The translations under genes were made by a program, and so were the position numbers. From assembly GCA_023231445.1 (NCBI GenBank), contig JALNVF010000093.1:1-12960 (forward strand): a stretch of 12,960 nt of DNA, given 5' to 3'. Shown in pieces: positions 1 through 7,537 of this stretch; positions within the stretch are counted from its first letter, which is position 1; every line of letters starts with the position of its first letter. Under the pieces are notes generated by a model. It searched no databases and was not told the DNA's origin. It saw only the letters and a list, made by a program, of their open reading frames with translations. This stretch comes from Treponema sp. (lineage in GTDB: Bacteria; Spirochaetota; Spirochaetia; Treponematales; Treponemataceae).

Positions 1-360
1 ATACTTTACTCCACACTTATTTCCATACCTTCAGAATATTCGGAAGCTGCACAACTTGACGGCGCAACAAATGCACAAATTAACTTCTACATAAAATTCC
101 CGCTTCTCCGGAATACCGTCTGGTTGTTGTTTCTCTTTAATTCAATAGGCGCATTGCAAGTATTCAACGAACCAACGATGATATCGAAAATCTTATCACT
201 GTCTCCAAACTATACACCTGCAATGTACATTTACAATCAGGCGTTTCTGTTCGGTTCCTTTACGTATGCAATAGCAATGGGAATCATACTGGCCGTTATA
301 ATCTTCGTCATTTCATCTATTTTTCTGAAACAGACTATAAAAGAACTTGATATGAATTAA
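1..360 (+). CDS. ABC sugar transporter permease, MalF/AraP type (3' part)
   Basis: Only the last 119 residues are present; the frame is open from base 1, so the 5' end lies outside the window. The visible part starts inside the cytoplasmic EAA loop of an ABC importer permease: EYSEAAQLDGA, followed about ten residues later by FPLL, the signature that docks on the ATPase. Two hydrophobic stretches follow, around residues 41-52 and 85-110, and the protein ends in a short charged tail, as in MalF/UgpA-type subunits. The TAA stop is 13 bp before the next permease, so the two are co-transcribed and should form the heterodimeric membrane channel. Followed by a second permease and a GH51 arabinofuranosidase, the order is that of B. 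subtilis araP-araQ-abfA, which suggests arabino-oligosaccharide import. The substrate is inferred from context only. Confidence 0.9.
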   Translation: MLYSTLISIPSEYSEAAQLDGATNAQINFYIKFPLLRNTVWLLFLFNSIGALQVFNEPTMISKILSLSPNYTPAMYIYNQAFLFGSFTYAIAMGIILAVIIFVISSIFLKQTIKELDMN

Positions 361-373
361 CAGGGAGAAAAAA

Positions 374-1198
374 ATGATAAAAAAGAATAAAACGGGAAAT
401 CAAATACTTGCAGTTCTACTGGCAATATTATTTATTCTCCCGTTCTACTGGCTTGTTGAAAGTACAACAAAAGATATTTCACAACTGCAGGAAGGCACTT
501 TTCTGCCTGGTAATCCAGATCATTTTATAAATAATAATCTGAAAGATGTCTTTATGTTCAGAAACGGAATATTCCATAAATGGATGCTCAATTCATGCAT
601 TTATTCGCTTACAGGAGCACTTTTTGCGACGCTTTTCTGCAGTATGGCGGGATACGCCTTCCGCAGATACCGTTTCAGGAGCAGAAAAATATTGTTCATT
701 TTAATTATGGGTTTCTCGGAAGTTCCTACTTTTGCAACAACACTACCGCTGTTTATGGAATTCCAGAAACTTGGCTTATTGAGTACGTCATGGTCTATTA
801 TTATTCCCTCTTTAGTAAACGTATTCGGTGTGTATCTTATGGTCATCTACTGGAAACAAGTACCTGAAGAAATGTTTGATGCAGCCATGATAGATGGTGC
901 AAATGAACCGGCAGTATTCTTTCGTATCGGACTGCCATGCATAAAACCCGGCTTTACAACACTTTTTCTTATCTCATTCGTCGGAATATGGAATAACTAT
1001 TTTCTGCCTCTTGTCATGCTCAATGATGACGCAAAATTCCCGCTCATCTTAGGTATCACAACAATAACTTCTCTTGAAGGATTCCCCGTCTATAATCTGA
1101 TAATAATGGGAGCTTTTCTCACGTCTTTACCACTTATTCTGTTATTCATTTTCCTTCAGAAATTCCTGATGCCGCAACTTACAGGTGCTATAAAATAA
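374..1198 (+). CDS. ABC sugar transporter permease, MalG/AraQ type
   Basis: A complete 274-aa inner-membrane permease of the MalG/AraQ (binding-protein-dependent, CUT1) family, of usual length. An N-terminal membrane helix sits at about residues 11-28, with further hydrophobic segments near 74-94, 106-128, 140-160, 192-215 and 240-265. The EAA loop is clear at residues 165-190: PEEMFDAAMIDGAN followed by LPCIKPG, the coupling site for the ATPase. The start is an ATG preceded by AGGGAG (362-367). The gene lies 13 bp after the upstream permease and 12 bp before the arabinofuranosidase. It probably forms half of an arabino-oligosaccharide importer whose binding protein should lie upstream of the window. 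The ATPase may be a shared MsmX-like subunit encoded elsewhere, as is common for CUT1 systems. The family call is firm; the substrate is inferred. Confidence 0.93.
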   Translation: MIKKNKTGNQILAVLLAILFILPFYWLVESTTKDISQLQEGTFLPGNPDHFINNNLKDVFMFRNGIFHKWMLNSCIYSLTGALFATLFCSMAGYAFRRYRFRSRKILFILIMGFSEVPTFATTLPLFMEFQKLGLLSTSWSIIIPSLVNVFGVYLMVIYWKQVPEEMFDAAMIDGANEPAVFFRIGLPCIKPGFTTLFLISFVGIWNNYFLPLVMLNDDAKFPLILGITTITSLEGFPVYNLIIMGAFLTSLPLILLFIFLQKFLMPQLTGAIK

Positions 1199-1210
1199 AA
1201 GGAGTAAAAC

Positions 1211-2704
1211 ATGAATAACGTAAAAGTTCTAATAGATAAAGAATTTCTGATTGCCCCTGTGGACCGGCGCTTGAACAGTTCGTTTGTAGAACATCTGGGA
1301 CGGTGTGTATATACAGGAATATATGAACCGGGACATCCGGATGCAGATGAACAGGGATTCAGAAAAGATGTTCTTTCGCTTGTCCGCGATTTGAACATTC
1401 CACTAATCAGATACCCAGGAGGAAATTTCGTCTCCGGCTATACATGGACCGATGGTATCGGTCCCAAAACACAACGTCCCGTTCGTCTTGAACTGGCATG
1501 GAAATCGAAGGAACCGAACAGTATCGGTATCGATGAATTTTATGACTGGACAAAAAAAGCCGGTACTGCAATTCTGGGAGCCATTAACATGGGAACAGGA
1601 ACACCGAAAGACGCCGGCGAACTTGTTGAATACTGTAATTTTCCCGGAGGGACATACTGGAGTGACTTGAGACAAAAAAACGGTCATAAAGATCCGTATA
1701 ATATCCATACTTGGTGCATCGGAAATGAAATGGACGGACCATGGCAGATCTGTCATCTGGATGCTGATGATTATGGGAAAAAGGCAACTGAAGCTGCAAA
1801 AATTGTAAAATGGATTGATAATAAAGCGGAAGTCGTCATAAGTGGAAGTTCATCTCCCGGAATGTCTACATTTCCGGAATGGGATCGTAAAGTACTGGAA
1901 TATACGTATGAACAGGCTGATTACATATCGCTCCACAGATATTATGAAAATCATGGTAATGATACCGATTTTTTGTCGTCATTTGCCGATATGGATGCTT
2001 TCATAAAAACAGTCTGCACTACCGCAGATTACGTAAAAGCATTAAAACGAAGTAAAAAAACGATCAATCTTTCATTCGATGAATGGAACGTCTGGTACAT
2101 GCAGAACCAGCAGGATCATGACTGGATGTATGCCCCTCCTATTCTTGAAGACCATTATTCGCTGCTGGATGCACTTGTTGTCGGCGGAATGGAGATTACC
2201 CTGCTGAATAATGCTGATCGTGTAAAAATTGCCTGTCTTGCCCAGTTAGTCAATGTAATTGCGCCAATACTTACCAAAGAAGGCGGCCCTGCAATACGTC
2301 AGACAATATACTATCCGTTTCAGGACATGTCATTGTACAGTCACGGAATAGTACTTCAACCGGTAATAAAAGCATCTCTGCATGAAACAATCTACGGAGA
2401 TATTCCGGCTGCCGCAACAGCCGTTATTTATGATAAGGACGAACAGACTGTGACTGTGTTCGCGCTGAATACGAATCTGGATGAAAAAACAGAGTTGACT
2501 CTTGACATGCGCTCATTCTCATCTGTTTCGATGATTTACAGAACTGTATTGACAGGTACAAATCTGCGGGCAGTTAATACAATTGAAACCCCTTCAGCAG
2601 TAAAACCGGCTGATGTGCCGCTTGAAAAAGGAACTTTTGATACTTGTTCTCTGATTCTTGATCCGGCTTCATGGAATCTTATCCGTTTCAAAGTCAATAA
2701 CTGA
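1211..2704 (+). CDS. abfA: Intracellular alpha-L-arabinofuranosidase, GH51
   Basis: A 497-aa glycoside hydrolase of family 51, close to the roughly 500 residues of Bacillus and Geobacillus AbfA. It releases terminal alpha-L-arabinofuranose from arabino-oligosaccharides by a retaining mechanism. Family blocks are present in order: SSFVEHLGR near residue 23, IRYPGGNFVSGYTW near 66, the acid/base motif GNEMDGPW with Glu173, and the nucleophile motif SFDEWNVWY with Glu291. These match Glu175 and Glu294 of the Geobacillus enzyme. The C-terminal part (from about 380) is the usual beta-sandwich domain. There is no signal peptide, so it acts in the cytoplasm on imported oligosaccharides, consistent with the two permeases just upstream. 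The ATG is preceded by AAGGAG (1199-1204), 12 bp after the permease stop. A strong hairpin follows the TGA, so this is probably the last gene of the operon. Confidence 0.95.
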   Translation: MNNVKVLIDKEFLIAPVDRRLNSSFVEHLGRCVYTGIYEPGHPDADEQGFRKDVLSLVRDLNIPLIRYPGGNFVSGYTWTDGIGPKTQRPVRLELAWKSKEPNSIGIDEFYDWTKKAGTAILGAINMGTGTPKDAGELVEYCNFPGGTYWSDLRQKNGHKDPYNIHTWCIGNEMDGPWQICHLDADDYGKKATEAAKIVKWIDNKAEVVISGSSSPGMSTFPEWDRKVLEYTYEQADYISLHRYYENHGNDTDFLSSFADMDAFIKTVCTTADYVKALKRSKKTINLSFDEWNVWYMQNQQDHDWMYAPPILEDHYSLLDALVVGGMEITLLNNADRVKIACLAQLVNVIAPILTKEGGPAIRQTIYYPFQDMSLYSHGIVLQPVIKASLHETIYGDIPAAATAVIYDKDEQTVTVFALNTNLDEKTELTLDMRSFSSVSMIYRTVLTGTNLRAVNTIETPSAVKPADVPLEKGTFDTCSLILDPASWNLIRFKVNN

Positions 2705-2705
2705 A

Positions 2706-2737
2706 TCCATCATCTGCCGGTAACGGCAGATGATGGA
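2706..2737. terminator. Shared hairpin terminator between convergent genes
   Basis: A perfect 14-bp inverted repeat: the left arm at 2706-2719 pairs with 2724-2737 around the loop GTAA, a GNRA tetraloop in + strand RNA. It begins two bases after the arabinofuranosidase stop and lies 14 bp beyond the stop of the convergent nuclease gene. The + strand downstream sequence is moderately T-rich (CTCTTTAAAATTTCT) rather than a clean U-run. The hairpin probably serves both genes. Confidence 0.8.
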
Positions 2738-2751
2738 CCTCTTTAAAATTT

Positions 2752-4203
2752 CTATTCTATAGTATACGTTTCTCCGTATTTCACGATTGTTACATCATTA
2801 TATCCGTGTTCGGAAAGATACTGCTTAAAAAATGTCTGAGAATCTTTTTCGCCGTGGACCATAAAAATCTGTTTAAGCCTGCTCTTGTCGATTTTATCAA
2901 GCCATGCGGTTAGTTCCATATAATCGGCATGAGCACTGAATGCATTTATCTGTTCAACAGCGGCATTCACTTTGTACCAGTCATTCATTATTTTTACGTC
3001 TTTTGCACCGTCACGGATTCTGCGGCCCAGCGTATTCTCCGCCATATATCCGACTATCAGTATGGTATTCCGCTCGTCGTTTATTCCATTGGCAAGGTGA
3101 TGAAGTACACGGCCGGCTTCACACATACCATCGGCGCTGATGATTATCATAGGTCCTTCCTTCTTATTGAGAGCCTTTGATTCTTCAACACTCGTCGTAA
3201 AAGTAAGAGCACCGAAACCGAAAGGATTTTCATGATGCTGGAGGAATGCCTCCGTAACCTGTTCGTCGTAACATTCAGGGTGGACACGGAAAACGCTCGT
3301 CGCATTCGTAGCCATCGGCGAATCAACATAGATAGGAATATTCGGAATTTTCTTCTGATCCACAAGAAGATGCAGATAAAAGACAAGTTCCTGTGCACGC
3401 TCAATTGCAAACGAAGGTATAATAATCTTTCCTTTCTTTACAACCGCATCACGGACTACCTGTTCAAGTTCGTGCATCGCAAATTCTTTGTCCTCGTGCT
3501 TACGATCGCCGTACGTACTTTCGATAAACAGATAATCGGGTGCAGGAACATTCGTTGACGGATCGCGTATTATAGGCTGATTCAGTCTCCCCAGATCACC
3601 CGTATATAAAATACGGATCTCATCATTTCCCACTTTTCCCGGATGAGGTGCGGTAATATGTCCGTGAAGTCCTTTTATAGTAATATTTGCAAATGCAGAT
3701 CCCAGAATATGACCTGCGTCAAAAAACTCAAGTTCAACGTCGGGTGCTATGTACATTCTGCGGTTGTATGAAACGGATACGATCTGATTAGCAGTTGCAA
3801 TGCAGTCTTCCTCTGTATACAAAGGCTTCCATACAAAACGCTCGCCCTTTTTCGCTGCCTGTTTTCCCAGATAATCAGCATCACGCGCCTGAATACGTGC
3901 ACTGTCCATCATAACAAGATTCGCTATATCACGAGTTGCCGGTGTTGCATAAATATTGCCCGTATAACCCTTTTTTGAAAGAACAGGCAGAAGACCGCAG
4001 TGATCATAATGCCCGTGTGTAAGTATAACCGACTCGAGTTTATCGGCAGCTATGTCAAAATTCCTGTTTTTCTCGTCCGATTCCTTTCTTTTTCCCTGAA
4101 ACGCACCACAGTCCACCATAAACGGACGTCCATCGATCTCAAAGATATGTTTGGAACCGGTTACTTCTTCTGCAGCTCCCAACGAATATAAACTGATTCC
4201 CAT
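2752..4203 (-). CDS. Beta-CASP metallo-beta-lactamase-fold RNA nuclease
   Basis: A 483-aa protein of the MBL-fold exonuclease group related to CPSF73/Ysh1 (COG1236 type), expected to be a cytoplasmic zinc-dependent RNase. Metal-binding motifs are complete: motif 1 Asp31 (VDCG), motif 2 HGHYDH (63-68), motif 3 DAGH with His165, and motif 4 TGD with Asp203. The beta-CASP insert follows: ESTYGDR (Glu228), IPSFAIERAQEL, VDSPMA and ISADGMCEAGRV. The RNA-specificity part has FSAHAD with His425 (motif B) and HGE with His450 (motif C). It lacks the N-terminal KH domains of archaeal homologues and the long C-terminal domain of RNase J. The ATG is preceded by AGAGGTG (4208-4214) and a good promoter. 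It is a single-gene unit between convergent and divergent neighbours. The RNA target cannot be read from the sequence. Confidence 0.93.
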   Translation of the reverse strand: MGISLYSLGAAEEVTGSKHIFEIDGRPFMVDCGAFQGKRKESDEKNRNFDIAADKLESVILTHGHYDHCGLLPVLSKKGYTGNIYATPATRDIANLVMMDSARIQARDADYLGKQAAKKGERFVWKPLYTEEDCIATANQIVSVSYNRRMYIAPDVELEFFDAGHILGSAFANITIKGLHGHITAPHPGKVGNDEIRILYTGDLGRLNQPIIRDPSTNVPAPDYLFIESTYGDRKHEDKEFAMHELEQVVRDAVVKKGKIIIPSFAIERAQELVFYLHLLVDQKKIPNIPIYVDSPMATNATSVFRVHPECYDEQVTEAFLQHHENPFGFGALTFTTSVEESKALNKKEGPMIIISADGMCEAGRVLHHLANGINDERNTILIVGYMAENTLGRRIRDGAKDVKIMNDWYKVNAAVEQINAFSAHADYMELTAWLDKIDKSRLKQIFMVHGEKDSQTFFKQYLSEHGYNDVTIVKYGETYTIE

Positions 4204-4239
4204 AAAGCACCTCTGTTACACACTGATTTTGCTACTCTT

Positions 4240-4268
4240 ATTTTACTCCTGTTTTTACGATTTCTCAA
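4240..4268 (-). promoter_or_regulatory. Sigma70-type promoter of the beta-CASP nuclease gene
   Basis: On the - strand, TTGAGA (4263-4268) is followed after exactly 17 bases by TAAAAT (4240-4245), a good match to the -35 and -10 boxes. Transcription would start near 4233, giving a leader of about 30 nt that contains the ribosome-binding site AGAGGTG. Predicted from sequence only. Confidence 0.65.
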
Positions 4269-4291
4269 GCTAAACCCTGTTATAAAAAGAT

Positions 4292-4320
4292 TTGCAGTAA
4301 TATGAAATTTCCAGTATAAT
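4292..4320 (+). promoter_or_regulatory. Sigma70-type promoter of the DUF2804/orphan operon
   Basis: TTGCAG (4292-4297), a 17-base spacer and a perfect TATAAT (4315-4320) point at the downstream operon. Transcription would start near 4327, leaving a leader of about 58 nt before the GTG at 4385. The -35 box lies only 23 bp from that of the divergent nuclease promoter, so the two promoters share a short control region. Confidence 0.72.
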
Positions 4321-4326
4321 TGGATA

Positions 4327-4360
4327 ACTAATTGAGTAAGGACACACTGAGTAAATTAGT
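4327..4360. repeat. Inverted repeat at the predicted start point, operator candidate
   Basis: The 7-bp arms ACTAATT (4327-4333) and AATTAGT (4354-4360) are perfect inverted copies separated by 20 bases, starting at the predicted transcription start of the downstream operon. Inside are two direct copies of TGAGTAA (4333-4339 and 4348-4354), 15 bp apart. The position suits a repressor site or a weak 5' leader structure. Both repeats are short and AT-rich, so chance is possible. Confidence 0.3.
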
Positions 4361-4384
4361 AGTCTTATAAATCTCGAGGCATCC

Positions 4385-5455
4385 GTGTATTCACGACCGA
4401 TAAGTGAGTCCCCAAAAACCATCGTTACGAATGGGAAAGCTGTGTTCGGTACATTTTTAAATATACCGGCAAAACTTGACATACGGGGAGTAAACGCTCC
4501 TTTCGGAGGGATTCCGATTCCCTCCTTTATAACAAATGTCCGCATAAAAAGCCGTATTGCCTATATGTTTTCCATAGGTGATTATATCGGCATGGCTGAG
4601 TTTTTTGATGACAAAATGTTCGGTCTGGCGGAAATAATATTCTGGAATAAAGTAACGGGAAAAAAGCTCGCATATCATACCTTTATGACCACACGGAGGA
4701 GATTTATTCCCGTCAAACTTGATAATGCAGTCTGCGTAAGTTTCAATAAATCCCGGTATATCCGGATTATCTGGAGCCGGAAACACGACCGTATTTCTCT
4801 GTTGTTCAGTCTGGCAGCAGGAGGTAACCGTCCTGCGGTAAAAGGCGGATTTTCTGCACATTTCACCGATCCGCTGCATAAAGAGCTGCTTGTTGTAACG
4901 CCTGCGCCCACCACCAGACGGTGCTCAGCTTCATGGCTTACCACTATGCCGGTCCGCGGGGCATTAAACATTCTGGCCAGTAAAAAAACACCGGCGGTTC
5001 CAATGAAAGAAACAGACGGTCTTGCTTTTATGGTATTGAACCGTACCTATTATAAATATCACGTAAAAAGTGAAATGATGTGCGGTCTCGGCGAATACGA
5101 AGGAAAAAAGCTGGCGTTCCGCTTCGTCACAACAAGCATGGATCCTCATGAAGCAGATTACAATAATGAAAACATCGTAGTACTCGACGGGCAGATTACA
5201 CCGATGCCGTCAGTTTGTATGACACATCCGTTCGGCATCACAAATAAATGGATAATACAGGATACAGAAACAATGATAGATCTCACATTTACACCTGTTT
5301 CTGTAAGTCACCGTACGTTCAATATTCTCATTATGCGTACCGATTACAATAATATATGCGGAACCTTCGACGGTGTACTCCTTACAGGAAACGGTGACAA
5401 AATAAATTTGAAGAATTTTCCCGGTATAATAAAAAAGAATTTACTGCGGGTCTGA
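4385..5455 (+). CDS. DUF2804-like protein of unknown function
   Basis: A 356-aa protein whose layout fits the DUF2804 family: an N-terminal NGK..FG opening (about 16-22), a middle beta-rich region with GGNRP (146-150) and HFTDP (159-163), then D..AF..LNRTYYKY (about 211-225), NEN (261-263), DLTFTP (299-304) and CGTFDGVL (325-332). No catalytic role is established for this family and none is proposed. There is no signal peptide or membrane segment. The aromatic block after 220 is diverged: the tryptophans usual in that area of the family are missing here. The start is a GTG with CGAGG (4375-4379) five bases upstream; the frame has a stop at 4352-4354 and no ATG before this point, and the N-terminus lines up with the family. 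It is followed 25 bp later by the 676-aa gene, so the two are probably co-transcribed. Confidence 0.8.
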   Translation: MYSRPISESPKTIVTNGKAVFGTFLNIPAKLDIRGVNAPFGGIPIPSFITNVRIKSRIAYMFSIGDYIGMAEFFDDKMFGLAEIIFWNKVTGKKLAYHTFMTTRRRFIPVKLDNAVCVSFNKSRYIRIIWSRKHDRISLLFSLAAGGNRPAVKGGFSAHFTDPLHKELLVVTPAPTTRRCSASWLTTMPVRGALNILASKKTPAVPMKETDGLAFMVLNRTYYKYHVKSEMMCGLGEYEGKKLAFRFVTTSMDPHEADYNNENIVVLDGQITPMPSVCMTHPFGITNKWIIQDTETMIDLTFTPVSVSHRTFNILIMRTDYNNICGTFDGVLLTGNGDKINLKNFPGIIKKNLLRV

Positions 5456-5467
5456 TAAGATTCGTTT

Positions 5468-5476
5468 GGAGGTGAG
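5468..5476 (+). promoter_or_regulatory. Strong ribosome-binding site that fixes the start of the 676-aa gene
   Basis: GGAGGTGAG ends four bases before the ATG at 5481, with eight bases between GGAGG and the ATG. A TTG at 5466 in the same frame overlaps this site and has nothing suitable upstream, so the ATG is the better start. Confidence 0.8.
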
Positions 5477-5480
5477 TAAG

Positions 5481-7511
5481 ATGGATAGTAACCTGCCTTA
5501 TCATAGTAAAACAGCCAACTGGAACCCCGGTACACTCGATCAGACAAGAAAAGCGATCGGACAAATCGCTCCTGAAGAAGCAGCATTTATGGCAAAAAAA
5601 TTAGGAGGAGAAGTTTTGAACGAACGCTCAGAACCAATACATTCATCATCAGTCGGACACGTTTCTTCCAGATCATCATCTGCGGAAGAAAATACAAATC
5701 ATTCTTCTGGAGGACATTCCGGTTCCAACCGTTCAAATCTTCCGCAGTCCGGATATTCAAACAATTCAGCAGCAAATATGCAGACATATCAAAAAGAATT
5801 AAAACACCGGCGGAACAGAAATGACCTGCCTCCGCTTTCTCAGAAGGCCTGCAACGCAATAGATGCACTCATGATGTCGCAGGATTATCAGATAAAACCG
5901 AATTACGGGTTCTTTAATTTTATCCGCAAATTGCAGAAAGACGGGAAGGAACGTATCGTACCGGATTTTTATCAGATAACCCTTAAAATGTACATCGAAA
6001 ACATGGAAGCCTTCATCACGGTCATCAAAACACTTATACAGATTGCACCTGTTACATACAAATCAAAAATAGCAAACGGGACTGAACCGAAATTCAAATT
6101 TCTGCGGATGGTTGCCGGATGGACAATGCAGAATATTAAACTTGCGTATATCGACCTTCAGGACATCCCTGCGCCTGTCCTCACCGCAGACCTCATTCCT
6201 GTCGTACGCGCAGTCTATAAACCGCTTATATCCGTATACTATTACGGAAACACAAAAATTCCCAAATTAATAAAGGAAATTTACGCCGATGAAACGGCTT
6301 ATCCGGATGCACCGCGTGAAAAACTTTCCAGTATGGCAAAAGAAGCAATTACTGAATGGTTATATCTCGATACCGAAATCATCCACAAATTATATCCGCT
6401 CCTTATGCGTATGTGTTCCGATACATATGAAGAATATCCTGACTTTTTTACTGCAAAAATTGCCGTTATACTTCAATTCATCGGACTGCACAAATTCGAC
6501 CTTCTTCTTCCGGAAAAAAACAGGGAACCGGTAAAAGAAGTAAAACCTGAAAGGATTATTGCAAAAGAAGTAAAAGGAAAATGCGACGAAATCGTTAATA
6601 CGGGGCTGAACTTACTTGACCAGCTTTTCCCGCAGGCAGGTTTCAAAAAACTTGATTCACGTCCCGATTTATTCCCCTATTTTCAACCGTTATATAAATT
6701 CGACGATGGCTTCAATATGCTTTCCTCTGTAAACCCCGTTCAGACAGTTGTCGTGCTTTTAAAAATCATCGAAGACTGCTTTCAGGGCTGCCGGAACATA
6801 AAATTCAAAGTACCTGATAAAACGGCAGGGACACGTGATGAAGATTCGATTACCACCGTACTCGATGAATGGTCGGCATACCGCGAAACCGTTTTTGAAA
6901 AGTTATACTGTGATCCGCTTAAAGATCTTGTAAATCAGGTATATTCGCAGCCGGATTTTGAATCATCCCAATTCGGTAAAAAGCTTTTCACTTCAATACT
7001 GTGGCAGACGACATATCATTTTCTGCCGGACTTTAAATTCGATCAGCTGCTCCTTGAACGTCCTGCAGATGAAAGCAAATACCGCCCACTATTCCACAGG
7101 ACAGATTTTGTCCGTAAATATCTTACAAATGTCGTAAACGAATGTGATGCAGAAGCCCGCAGCAAAGGGACGGTACCAAATCTGGAAAATCCGTGGGAAC
7201 ACTATAAATTTGATATTCCGAATGAAATTTCAAAACGACTCGATGTTCTGCTCGGCGGACAAAATACGAGTAAAAATACAAACGCAACTAATGCAAATTT
7301 GTTAAAGTACACTTTATGCTTTGTTGCTGTACTTGACTGGTGGATTAATAACCCCGACAGTCCTGCATATACAGCTCCTCCGATGCAGATTTACCGGATT
7401 TCTCCACAGGACGGTAAGCCGCTCTTTTCCGTACCGGAGCGGAATGACCAGAATAAACTTTTTGCAGAGGAAATAAAATCTGCATATCAGCATAAATCCG
7501 TTAAAAAATAG
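5481..7511 (+). CDS. Large orphan protein, unknown function, Ser/His/Asn-rich linker
   Basis: A 676-aa protein that I cannot assign to a known domain family. Its N-terminus (about 1-50) looks like a short conserved module: WNPGTLDQTRKAIGQIAP followed by EEAAFMAKKLGGEV. Residues 51-100 are rich in Ser, Asn, His and Gly and are surely a disordered linker. From about 105 to the end the protein looks globular and mostly alpha-helical, with many Leu/Ile/Lys/Asp and aromatic residues. There is no signal peptide, no membrane helix and no recognisable nucleotide- or metal-binding motif. It starts at the ATG with a strong ribosome-binding site and lies 25 bp after the DUF2804-like gene. The style resembles large lineage-restricted proteins of treponemes, but that is an impression only. 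Codon use looks like that of its neighbours, so recent transfer is not suggested. Confidence 0.88.
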   Translation: MDSNLPYHSKTANWNPGTLDQTRKAIGQIAPEEAAFMAKKLGGEVLNERSEPIHSSSVGHVSSRSSSAEENTNHSSGGHSGSNRSNLPQSGYSNNSAANMQTYQKELKHRRNRNDLPPLSQKACNAIDALMMSQDYQIKPNYGFFNFIRKLQKDGKERIVPDFYQITLKMYIENMEAFITVIKTLIQIAPVTYKSKIANGTEPKFKFLRMVAGWTMQNIKLAYIDLQDIPAPVLTADLIPVVRAVYKPLISVYYYGNTKIPKLIKEIYADETAYPDAPREKLSSMAKEAITEWLYLDTEIIHKLYPLLMRMCSDTYEEYPDFFTAKIAVILQFIGLHKFDLLLPEKNREPVKEVKPERIIAKEVKGKCDEIVNTGLNLLDQLFPQAGFKKLDSRPDLFPYFQPLYKFDDGFNMLSSVNPVQTVVVLLKIIEDCFQGCRNIKFKVPDKTAGTRDEDSITTVLDEWSAYRETVFEKLYCDPLKDLVNQVYSQPDFESSQFGKKLFTSILWQTTYHFLPDFKFDQLLLERPADESKYRPLFHRTDFVRKYLTNVVNECDAEARSKGTVPNLENPWEHYKFDIPNEISKRLDVLLGGQNTSKNTNATNANLLKYTLCFVAVLDWWINNPDSPAYTAPPMQIYRISPQDGKPLFSVPERNDQNKLFAEEIKSAYQHKSVKK

Positions 7512-7518
7512 TCATTCG

Positions 7519-7537
7519 GAACTGTTACAAACAGTTT
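7519..7537. terminator. Weak AT-rich hairpin between convergent genes
   Basis: AACTGTT (7520-7526) pairs with AACAGTT (7530-7536) around a three-base loop, with one added G-T pair, and is followed on the + strand by TTATTTTG. It sits between the stop of the 676-aa gene and the stop of the convergent regulator gene, overlapping the latter. The stem is short and AT-rich, so termination may be inefficient. Confidence 0.4.

Noticed and set aside
1403..1756. 117-codon open frame on the - strand
   Set aside because: It is antisense to the conserved GH51 core, including the acid/base motif.
3232..3558. 108-codon open frame on the + strand
   Set aside because: It is antisense to the conserved beta-CASP region of the nuclease; the Arg/Ile-rich product has no family character.
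4457..4879. 140-codon open frame on the - strand
   Set aside because: It is antisense to the DUF2804-like gene, with no ribosome-binding site or recognisable domain.
5466..5480. TTG start for the 676-aa orphan
   Set aside because: It overlaps the strong ribosome-binding site GGAGGTGAG that serves the ATG at 5481.
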